NCBI GenBank assembly: GCA_035294325.1
Contig: DATGLE010000126.1
Span: 1-5,067, forward strand
From: DATGLE01 sp035294325
Lineage (GTDB): Bacteria > Chloroflexota > Ktedonobacteria > Ktedonobacterales > Ktedonobacteraceae
Direction: 5' to 3'
DNA length: 5,067 nucleotides
The position numbers and the translations under genes were made by a program. The notes beneath the pieces were generated by a model that ran no database searches, was not told the DNA's origin, and saw only the letters and a list, made by a program, of their open reading frames with translations. Of this stretch, positions 1-5,067 are shown piece after piece. Positions within the stretch are counted from its first letter, which is position 1; every line of letters starts with the position of its first letter.

Positions 1-1292
1 CACCATTTCAATTTGTAAAAAGCCGCTGGCGCTGTGAAGCCTATCACTATCGCTCCGTTCTGCCCTGGATACGGGAACAGGGCATTCACAATGCTGTCCC
101 GCGCTGGCAGCGTCCCGGGCTGGAGCTATGCGATACCCGCGAACTGCACGATTACCAGATCAAGGCGCTCGACAACTGGAAAGAGGCCGAAAAACGTGGC
201 AGCATCGTACTCCCAACGGGAGCGGGCAAAACGCTCGTGGCGATCCACGCGATCTTCCACGTCAACGCCTCGGCGGTTGTCCTCGTGCCGACGACGAGCC
301 TGCTCTACCAGTGGTACGCGCTCCTGACCAACGCTTTTCAAACAGAGATTGGCGTCTACTATGCGGGCGAGAAACGCGTTCGTCCCCTGACTGTGACGAC
401 GTATCACTCCGCCGGCGACCTGATCGCCGAGTATGGCAATATCTTCAAACTGCTTATCTGCGATGAGGTTCACCACCTGCCGGCAAAAACCTGGGGCGAG
501 GCTGCCCTGATGGCCCCGGCTCCCTACCGGCTTGGACTGACGGCGACCTATCCAGAGGAGCATGAACAGGTAGGCGCGCGCTGGCGACTCGATGAGTTGA
601 TCGGGCCGATTGTCTACACACAGCGCCTTGAAGCACTTGTAGGCAAGCAGCTCGCGGAATACAGAACGCAGCGCGTGCGCGTGGACCTGACGGAGCAGGA
701 GCGCGCCCTGTACGAAGCTATCCATGCGACCTACATCGGCTTTGTGCGTGAGCGGGGCTTGCAGAGAACGCATGGCCCCGCATGGCTGCGCGAGTTGATG
801 CGGCTCTCAACGTTTGATCCGCAGGCGCGCCGCGCCTGGCTGGCGCGGCGGCAGCTTTTAACGCTGCTCGAAGGCTGCCAGGGGAAGTTCGCGGCGCTTG
901 AGGCACTGTTACGAGAGCACGCAGGCGAACGCATCCTCGTGTTTACCGAGTCCAACGCCATTGCTTATAAAATCGCACGCCAGTATCTTATCCCCGTGAT
1001 TTCTCACGAAACGGGAGTGGCCGAGCGCAAGCATATCCTCGATGCCTTTCAGGAAGGACGCTACAAGGTGGTCGTCACATCCAGAGTGCTCAATGAAGGG
1101 GTTGATGTGCCGGAGGCGAAAGTCGCGATTGTACTGGGAGGCGGCGCGAGCAAGCGCGAATACCTGCAACGCCTCGGGCGCATCCTCCGCAAAAAGGAGC
1201 CGCTTCAGGCTGTTCTCGTCGAGGTGCTGGTACGCAATACAATAGAAGAAGGGAAGGTGCAGCGCCGCCATGTGCCACGGGAGAATCGTTAA
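1..1292 (+). CDS. XPB/Rad25-type DNA repair helicase (SF2), 5'-partial
   Basis: This is an ATP-dependent DNA helicase or translocase of the XPB family, closest in layout to archaeal XPB. The frame is open from base 3 to the TAA at 1290-1292, giving 429 visible residues. In window numbering these are: the tail of an N-terminal damage-recognition-like domain (about 1-40), a Q-like motif LHDYQIKAL (48-56), Walker A PTGAGKT (71-77), motif Ia VPTTSLLYQW (95-104), DEVH box followed by HLP (154-157), motif III LTAT (179-182), a helical thumb-like insert (about 220-290), ILVFTESN (311-318), motif V around TSRVLNEGVDVP (359-370), and motif VI QRLGRILR (389-396). An internal GTG at 237 cannot be the start, because it lies downstream of Walker A. 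Compared from memory with archaeal XPB (about 430-440 residues), roughly 20-30 N-terminal codons are missing off the left edge. The RED motif expected after motif III is not recognisable. The downstream overlapping gene is the Bax1-type nuclease partner. Family assignment is strong; the role in repair is inferred. Confidence 0.93.
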   Translation, partial: PFQFVKSRWRCEAYHYRSVLPWIREQGIHNAVPRWQRPGLELCDTRELHDYQIKALDNWKEAEKRGSIVLPTGAGKTLVAIHAIFHVNASAVVLVPTTSLLYQWYALLTNAFQTEIGVYYAGEKRVRPLTVTTYHSAGDLIAEYGNIFKLLICDEVHHLPAKTWGEAALMAPAPYRLGLTATYPEEHEQVGARWRLDELIGPIVYTQRLEALVGKQLAEYRTQRVRVDLTEQERALYEAIHATYIGFVRERGLQRTHGPAWLRELMRLSTFDPQARRAWLARRQLLTLLEGCQGKFAALEALLREHAGERILVFTESNAIAYKIARQYLIPVISHETGVAERKHILDAFQEGRYKVVVTSRVLNEGVDVPEAKVAIVLGGGASKREYLQRLGRILRKKEPLQAVLVEVLVRNTIEEGKVQRRHVPRENR

Positions 1293-1294
1293 TG
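1279..1294 (+). promoter_or_regulatory. Ribosome binding site and TAATG stop-start overlap
   Basis: A GGGAG Shine-Dalgarno-like stretch (1279-1283) lies inside the end of the helicase gene, 8 nt before the ATG at 1292. The helicase stop TAA (1290-1292) and this ATG share one base (TAATG). This arrangement usually means translational coupling, so the two proteins are probably made together in similar amounts. It supports the chosen start of the second gene. Confidence 0.75.
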
Positions 1295-2581
1295 CTGACC
1301 GCTGATTTAATCAGGCCGAGATTGCGCATTCAAGGCTCAACCTTGCAGGTTGCGATGGTGAACGAGCAGGATCCATCCCTGCAACAGATCGCGCAGGATC
1401 TCATCCGCCTGCTCCAGAGCCATATCGGGCAGACGCAGGCAGTATGGGAGGAGGCTGTACGCGCATACGAAGGCGCCAGGGTTGATTATGTGCTCATTCG
1501 CGGGCTAGCCAAAGTGCTCACCGATGCCGCCACCTTCACACCGCTTGCGACCCCCCTCCCTCCTCTGATGCTCCGCGAAAGGGCGTTTGCCTATGGCCCG
1601 GTTTTCGAGGAGCCTGATATGTTCCATCCGACCACGCGCCAGGAGGCGCTGCGCGAGATCGCGAACGGTCCCGGACTCACCATCGATGCCCTCGAAGAAA
1701 TGCTCTTCGCGGACCGCCCGGCCTCTTACCGCCTCACGGATGCTGGCCCGGCGTGGACGCCCGCGGCACTGCTCGCCCGCTACAACCTGGAACTGGCGCG
1801 CGGCACCCTCTACTGGGCCTCGCATATCACTATCGAAGTATCGAGCAACTATAAAGACCTCTGGAAATATATAAAGTTATTCAAGCTCATGTTCTGGGCC
1901 GAGTCAAAGCCGGAGGGAGGCTATCGCATCGACCTGGATGGACCAATCTCGCCTTTTGTCTCCTCCACGCTGCGCTATGGCAGGCAGCTCGCGGCATTTC
2001 TCCCCGCTCTATTTCTATGCGAGCAGTGGCGCATGTACGCCCACGTTTATCCGCCTCAGGGAAGAGGCGAGATGCTCTACAGCCTTGACCATACCAGTTC
2101 CCTGCAATCGCACTTCAAGCGCTCGGGCGAGTTCGATAGCCACCTGGAAGCGGATTTCGCCCGCGAATTTGAGCAGAAGGCCGGTAGTAAGCGAGGACAC
2201 TGGCGACTCACCCGCGAGAGCGAAGTGCTCCTGCTCGGCGATACGGTGATGATTCCTGATTTCGCGCTGGTCGATACTAAAGACGAAACGCGGCGCATCC
2301 TCATCGAACTGGTGGGCTTCTGGCACCCGGCGTATCTACGCAGGAAGGTAGAAAAGGTCCATGCCGCCAATTGCGCTCACCTTCTGCTGCTGGTCTATAA
2401 CGGCCTGAACGTTACCGAAGAAGCATTTCGCGATGCAGCAAGCCAGGTTATTTTCTTCCAGCAGAAGCCGGTACTTAAAGAAGTAATGGCAGAGGTCGAA
2501 GCAATGGCCGAGCGTATCTACGGGCCACGCCAGAGGCAGAAACGTACTACAGGTAAAAAGCGGAGCTGCGAGAGCGTATAA
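1292..2581 (+). CDS. DUF790 / Bax1-like nuclease, partner of XPB
   Basis: This 429-residue protein belongs to the DUF790 family (PF05626). Its archaeal members, called Bax1, bind XPB and cut DNA near junctions and bubbles. The N-terminus MLTADLIRPRLR (1-12), the segment RGLAKVLTDAATF (70-82) and the segment RYNLELARGTLYWAS (163-177) match the family pattern as I know it. The C-terminal half looks like a PD-(D/E)XK nuclease fold: E286 in the helix FDSHLEADF, D323 in IPDF, E339 in ILIELVGFW, and basic residues in YLRRKVEKV (348-356). The usual lysine two residues after the last acid is V341, so K352 or K355 would have to substitute. The tail (412-424) is basic and may touch DNA. The gene overlaps the helicase stop codon by one base, and no separate promoter is needed. 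Family call is strong; catalytic residues are inferred from pattern only. Confidence 0.9.
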   Translation: MLTADLIRPRLRIQGSTLQVAMVNEQDPSLQQIAQDLIRLLQSHIGQTQAVWEEAVRAYEGARVDYVLIRGLAKVLTDAATFTPLATPLPPLMLRERAFAYGPVFEEPDMFHPTTRQEALREIANGPGLTIDALEEMLFADRPASYRLTDAGPAWTPAALLARYNLELARGTLYWASHITIEVSSNYKDLWKYIKLFKLMFWAESKPEGGYRIDLDGPISPFVSSTLRYGRQLAAFLPALFLCEQWRMYAHVYPPQGRGEMLYSLDHTSSLQSHFKRSGEFDSHLEADFAREFEQKAGSKRGHWRLTRESEVLLLGDTVMIPDFALVDTKDETRRILIELVGFWHPAYLRRKVEKVHAANCAHLLLLVYNGLNVTEEAFRDAASQVIFFQQKPVLKEVMAEVEAMAERIYGPRQRQKRTTGKKRSCESV

Positions 2582-2690
2582 GAAACTATATCAGTTTTGA
2601 CAACGTATCAGCTATAGACATGCGCGGTATCATGAATATGGGTGGGATGAATACAGGAAGAGTTTAAGCGAGTATGACAGTAGACCACTG

Positions 2691-2696
2691 AGGAGG
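2691..2696 (+). promoter_or_regulatory. Strong Shine-Dalgarno AGGAGG
   Basis: A full-consensus AGGAGG lies 4 nt before the ATG at 2701. It fixes the start of the small membrane protein and suggests efficient translation. The spacing is slightly short but acceptable. No convincing sigma-70-type promoter pair was found in the 119-bp gap upstream. Confidence 0.75.
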
Positions 2697-2700
2697 AACT

Positions 2701-3120
2701 ATGAGCGAGGCTATGGTACAGGCGCCGCGCAGGCGCCCTCTTGGCGTTACCATTATCGCCATACTGGCTATCATCGTCGGAATTATCGCCGTCATCGGCG
2801 GTATTCTCGGCTTCCTGGGCATTGGATTGGCCGGCGCGCAAATACCAAAGGTGATCGATGCCGCCGCAATCGTCGCGCTGATACTGCTGCTCATCTTCGG
2901 CGTGGCAAACCTGGTTGTAGGTTGGGGCCTGTGGACGCTCAAAGCCTGGGCTTTCTGGATAACGGTTGTGGTAGAACTTCTGACCATCGCCGATCACATC
3001 TTCGGCTGGCTGGTACACCGTATCGGCCTGGGTTCCCTGATTGCCGATATCGTTATCCCGGTTATCATTGTGGTTTATATGCTGGCGGATCGCAATGTAC
3101 GCGAGGCGTTCCGTACCTGA
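2701..3120 (+). CDS. Small four-helix integral membrane protein, function unknown
   Basis: The product has 139 residues and is dominated by hydrophobic segments. Four membrane spans are visible, at about 14-43 (this one begins PLGVTIIAILAII), 55-78, 82-104 and 109-128. A short basic, cytosolic-type N-terminus precedes them (RRR at 10-12), and a charged C-terminus follows (DRNVREAFRT). The pattern GWGLWTLKAWAFWITVV (74-90), a turn with several tryptophans between spans 2 and 3, is common in small bacterial and archaeal membrane proteins annotated only as domains of unknown function. I see no catalytic residues, metal-binding cysteines or signal peptidase site. The start is set by the AGGAGG just upstream. 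It lies 119 bp after the nuclease gene on the same strand, so read-through is possible, but a functional link to XPB/Bax1 is not supported. That it is a real gene is near certain; its function is unknown. Confidence 0.85.
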   Translation: MSEAMVQAPRRRPLGVTIIAILAIIVGIIAVIGGILGFLGIGLAGAQIPKVIDAAAIVALILLLIFGVANLVVGWGLWTLKAWAFWITVVVELLTIADHIFGWLVHRIGLGSLIADIVIPVIIVVYMLADRNVREAFRT

Positions 3121-3164
3121 TCGCCTCCTTCATCGGACGTTCGCGCGGGTCCGCCGCACCAGGG

Positions 3165-3221
3165 ATGGAGGTTGGTGTGCAGCGCGGGCGTTTTGCGCCC
3201 GCGCTGCACACCAACCTCCAT
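3165..3221. repeat. Perfect 26-bp inverted repeat (hairpin, 5-nt loop)
   Basis: The left arm (3165-3190) and right arm (3196-3221) are exact reverse complements over 26 bp, separated by the loop TTTTG (3191-3195). The arms begin ATGGAGGTTGG and end GCGCGGGCG at the loop. The hairpin starts 44 bp after the stop of the membrane protein gene. No T-tract follows on either strand, so it is not a classical intrinsic terminator, although such a stable stem could still slow polymerase or protect the 3' end of an mRNA. A perfect palindrome of this length in an intergenic region is also typical of dispersed REP- or MITE-like repeats. Its presence is read directly from the sequence; its role is open. 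Confidence 0.9.
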
Positions 3222-3297
3222 AATAAGGCAAGCGGCGCGGGCGCGAGCACGCACGGATGCCGGCGATCAACACCCTCTTTAACACGGCACCATCGCA

Positions 3298-3303
3298 TAT
3301 AAT
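3298..3303 (+). promoter_or_regulatory. Consensus -10 box (TATAAT) upstream of the biotin carrier gene
   Basis: A perfect TATAAT lies in an AT-rich stretch (about 3297-3338) within otherwise GC-rich DNA, 47 bp before the ATG at 3351. The best -35 match is TTAACA (3279-3284), but its spacer is only 13 bp. At 16-18 bp spacing no good -35 exists. The promoter call therefore rests on the -10 box and its position, and transcription would start near 3310. Confidence 0.45.
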
Positions 3304-3336
3304 AAAGCCAGTCAATCAAAACATAATAATTTAGAT

Positions 3337-3354
3337 ATGGAAATCAAGCGATGA
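3337..3354 (+). other. Possible five-codon leader ORF overlapping the biotin carrier start
   Basis: An ATG at 3337 opens a five-codon frame (Met-Glu-Ile-Lys-Arg) whose TGA stop (3352-3354) overlaps the ATG of the biotin carrier (3351-3353) as ATGA. The only Shine-Dalgarno-like sequence for the carrier, GGAAA (3339-3343), is weak and sits inside this mini-ORF. It could couple translation to the carrier start, or it could be chance. Confidence 0.2.
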
Positions 3355-3563
3355 AGCAGGTTGTCTCCAACATGGCGGGCATCGTCCTCGAATTCCTGGT
3401 CAGGCCGGGAGAACAGATTACCGTGGATCAGGACGTGGTGATGCTCGAATCGATGAAGATGCAGATCCCGGTGCAATCGATGGTCAGCGGCATCGTCAAA
3501 GCGATCAGGGCCAGCGAAGGCGATTTTGTGAACGAGGGCGATCCCTTGCTGGAGGTCGAGTAA
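3351..3563 (+). CDS. Single-domain biotin carboxyl carrier protein (BCCP) of an acyl-CoA carboxylase
   Basis: This 70-residue protein is one biotinyl/lipoyl attachment domain with nothing added. The biotinylation loop is MLESMKMQIPV (31-41), with K36 flanked by Met on both sides as the expected biotin-bearing lysine; Ser replaces the common Ala of EAMKM. The second half (AIRASEGDFVNEGDPLLEVE, 51-70) is the matching hammerhead strand set with conserved glycines. In the cell, biotin-protein ligase would attach biotin, a biotin carboxylase would carboxylate it, and a carboxyltransferase would pass the carboxyl group to an acyl-CoA. It lacks the long N-terminal region of the classical AccB and resembles the small standalone carriers of Bacillus-type acyl-CoA carboxylases. 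It converges on a carboxyltransferase gene 70 bp away, the likely partner. A lipoyl carrier is less likely, given the MKM motif. Confidence 0.92.
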   Translation: MKQVVSNMAGIVLEFLVRPGEQITVDQDVVMLESMKMQIPVQSMVSGIVKAIRASEGDFVNEGDPLLEVE

Positions 3564-3582
3564 GCGGACATCCCGCGCCTGT

Positions 3583-3627
3583 CCCGCTGCGCCCGCCGCC
3601 TCTGCCAGCAGGGCGCGAGGCAGCGGG
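3583..3627. terminator. Imperfect inverted repeat between convergent genes, possible bidirectional terminator
   Basis: The 70-bp gap between the two convergent carboxylase genes is GC-rich. It holds an 8-bp inverted repeat, CCCGCTGC (3583-3590) and GCAGCGGG (3620-3627), with a 29-nt loop that can pair further (CTC with GAG). The position fits transcription termination for both genes. No T-tract follows on either strand, so an intrinsic terminator is not demonstrated. Confidence 0.3.
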
Positions 3628-3633
3628 CGAAAA

Positions 3634-5067
3634 TCATACCGGGTAGATCGGGTTGCGCCGCTCGGAGAAGTGCGCCTCCTTCGTCTGGTAGACGGCGTAG
3701 CGCGCAATCAGTTCGGTGCGCAGCAACTCGAACGGCGTGATGGTGTCCACGATCAGCTCGGAGGCGAGACGGAAGAGGTCGATATCCTCGGCATAGCTCG
3801 CCTCCATCTTTTTGCGGAATGGCTCGCGCTCTTCTTCCGGCAGGGCGGCGATCTGGTTGGCGTAGACCGCATTGATGGCCGCTTCCGGCCCCATCACGGC
3901 GATCTGCGCGGTAGGCAGCGCGATCACGGCATCGCTGCCAAAGGCGGGACCGGCCATCGCGTAGAGGCCCGCGCCGTAGCATTTGCGCACGATCACCGAG
4001 ATCTTCGGCACTACCGCCTGCGAGACCGCCGCGATCATCTTTGCGCCGTGGCGAATGATGCCCGCGCGCTCCACGGCGGAGCCGATCATGAAGCCTGATA
4101 CGTCGGCCAGAAAGAGCAGCGGGATATTGAAGGCGTTGCAGGTATTGATGAAGCGTGTGGCCTTGTCCGACGAATCGACGAAGATGACGCCGCCCTTGAC
4201 GCGTGGCTGATTGGCGACGATGCCGATGGCGCGGCCATCCAGCCGCGCGAAGCCGGTAATGATCTCCGGGGCGAAGAGCTTCTTGACCTCCAGGAAGCTG
4301 CCGCCATCCACCAGCGCATCGATGAAGTCGTACATGTTGAACGGCCTGCTCTGCACCTCGGGGACGATCTCGCGCAGTGGCCTGGAACTGGCTGGTGGCG
4401 CGGGCGCTGCATCGGCAGGCTTATCCAGGTAGTTCTGCGGCATGTAGCGGAAATAATCGCGGGCGATCTGAATGGCATGCTCCTCGCTCTCAGCCAGGAA
4501 GTCGCCGAGGCCAGAGACGGTGCAGTGCATGCGCGCGCCGCCCATCTCTTCGAGCGTCACTTTCTCGCGCGTGACCATCTCGGCCATGCGCGGCGAGCCG
4601 AGATAGGCGCTGGCATTGCCTTCGACCATGATCGCGATATCGGCGAAGGCGGGCATATATGCGGCGCCCGCCGGCGAGGGACCGAACATCACGGCGATTT
4701 GCGGTACAACGCCGGACATCTTGATCTGGTTGTAGAAGGTGCGCCCGCCGTGGTTGCGCCCGGGGAAGAGGCGAATCTGGTCGGTGATGCGCGCACCCGC
4801 CGAGTCGATGAGATAGAACATGGGAATGCGCATCTGCATCGCCATCTCCTGGATACGCAAATTTTTTTGCACAGACTTCTCGCCCGCCGATCCAGCTTTT
4901 ACCGTGGAGTCGGAGGCGCTGAAGGCAACGGGACGGCCATGAATGCGGCCCACACCGGTGATGACGCCATCGGCGGGCAGCTCAGGGTTCTGGCACTCGG
5001 CGAACATGCCATCTTCAAACTCGATCTTGCCATCGTCGAGCAAGAGCGCGAGCCGGTCTCGCGCAAA
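3634..5067 (-). CDS. Acyl-CoA carboxylase carboxyltransferase (beta) subunit, 5'-partial
   Basis: This is the carboxyltransferase of a biotin-dependent acyl-CoA carboxylase (PF01039). It moves the carboxyl group from carboxybiotin to an acyl-CoA in the cytosol. The frame is open to the right edge, giving 477 visible residues. A TTG at 5043 is an ordinary Leu codon: the residues before it read ARDRLALL, the usual N-terminal family sequence, so only the extreme N-terminus is missing. Both crotonase-like halves are present. The N half has SAGARIT (89-95), GPSPAGAAYMPAFAD (129-143), EGNASAYLGSPRM (149-161) and GGARMH (176-181). An Ala/Pro linker lies at about 217-230. The C half has ADVSGFMIG (321-329), YGAGLYAM (364-371) and AQIAVMGPEAAI (387-398). 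The SAGARITDQ/FPGR version marks the subgroup usually annotated as acetyl/propionyl-CoA carboxylase beta or methylmalonyl-CoA decarboxylase alpha. No membrane subunit is nearby, so a carboxylase is more likely. The exact substrate is undetermined. Confidence 0.93.
   Translation of the reverse strand, partial: FARDRLALLLDDGKIEFEDGMFAECQNPELPADGVITGVGRIHGRPVAFSASDSTVKAGSAGEKSVQKNLRIQEMAMQMRIPMFYLIDSAGARITDQIRLFPGRNHGGRTFYNQIKMSGVVPQIAVMFGPSPAGAAYMPAFADIAIMVEGNASAYLGSPRMAEMVTREKVTLEEMGGARMHCTVSGLGDFLAESEEHAIQIARDYFRYMPQNYLDKPADAAPAPPASSRPLREIVPEVQSRPFNMYDFIDALVDGGSFLEVKKLFAPEIITGFARLDGRAIGIVANQPRVKGGVIFVDSSDKATRFINTCNAFNIPLLFLADVSGFMIGSAVERAGIIRHGAKMIAAVSQAVVPKISVIVRKCYGAGLYAMAGPAFGSDAVIALPTAQIAVMGPEAAINAVYANQIAALPEEEREPFRKKMEASYAEDIDLFRLASELIVDTITPFELLRTELIARYAVYQTKEAHFSERRNPIYPV

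Noticed and set aside
237..239. GTG at 237 as the helicase start
   Set aside because: The upstream in-frame sequence encodes Walker A (213-233) and the Q-like motif, which are essential and conserved. The true start is left of the window.
126..773. A 215-codon open frame on the minus strand opposite the helicase gene
   Set aside because: It lies fully antisense to the clearly homologous helicase, has no recognisable domain or low-complexity-free protein character, and is best explained as a shadow of the GC-rich coding frame.
2597..2633. TTGACA (2597-2602) with TATAGA (2613-2618) or TATCAT (2628-2633) as a promoter for the membrane protein gene
   Set aside because: The spacers are 10 and 25 bp, outside the workable range for a sigma-70-type promoter. 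The perfect -35 hexamer alone is not enough to call a promoter.
2719..2737. Short direct repeat CAGGCGCC in the start of the membrane protein gene
   Set aside because: Two 8-bp copies in Pro/Arg-rich codons are expected by chance in GC-rich coding DNA and show no further structure.
3428..3982. A 184-codon minus-strand frame spanning the biotin carrier and the end of the carboxyltransferase gene
   Set aside because: It overlaps two well-supported genes in another frame, and its Arg-rich composition is typical of a shadow frame. The same holds for the plus-strand frame at 3670-4098.
4858..4870. A run of seven A on the minus strand inside the carboxyltransferase gene, fitting an A AAA AAT slippery heptamer
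   Set aside because: The protein reads through in one frame with family-like sequence on both sides (GEKSVQKNLRIQE), and no stimulatory structure or useful alternative product was seen. It is most likely a plain homopolymer.
5041..5043. TTG at 5043 as the carboxyltransferase start
   Set aside because: The upstream in-frame codons read ARDRLALL, which matches the conserved N-terminal family sequence, so the gene continues past the right edge.

Overview
The window is 5067 bp, moderately GC-rich, and densely coded. It looks like bacterial chromosome. No RNA gene, CRISPR array, transposase or phage gene was recognised. A standalone biotin carrier, an acyl-CoA carboxylase carboxyltransferase and an archaeal-type XPB helicase next to a DUF790/Bax1 nuclease would fit Chloroflexota (for example Ktedonobacteria-like lineages). 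That assignment is an inference from gene content, not a phylogeny, and other bacterial phyla with XPB/DUF790 pairs remain possible.

Left part (1-2581, + strand): a tightly coupled two-gene operon. The first gene is an XPB/Rad25-type superfamily 2 DNA helicase whose 5' end lies off the left edge. Its reading frame is open from base 3, and the Walker A motif lies upstream of the first usable internal start codon, so the gene must begin outside the window. Its stop codon overlaps the start codon of the next gene (TAATG). That second gene encodes a 429-residue DUF790 protein, the family of Bax1, the structure-specific nuclease that binds XPB in archaea. Together they most likely form a helicase-nuclease complex for DNA repair, possibly a nucleotide-excision-type process.

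Middle part (2582-3350): a 119-bp gap, then a 139-residue four-helix membrane protein of unknown function with a strong Shine-Dalgarno sequence. It is followed by a 230-bp intergenic region. This region contains a perfect 26-bp inverted repeat with a 5-nt loop (3165-3221) and an AT-rich leader with a consensus TATAAT box.

Right part (3351-5067): a 70-residue single-domain biotin carboxyl carrier protein (+ strand) converges, across 70 bp, on a carboxyltransferase beta subunit of a biotin-dependent acyl-CoA carboxylase (- strand, 5' end cut by the right edge). The two are likely parts of one multi-subunit carboxylase. The biotin carboxylase subunit is not in the window. Biotin on the carrier is carboxylated by that missing subunit, and the carboxyl group is then passed by the carboxyltransferase to an acyl-CoA, probably acetyl- or propionyl-CoA.
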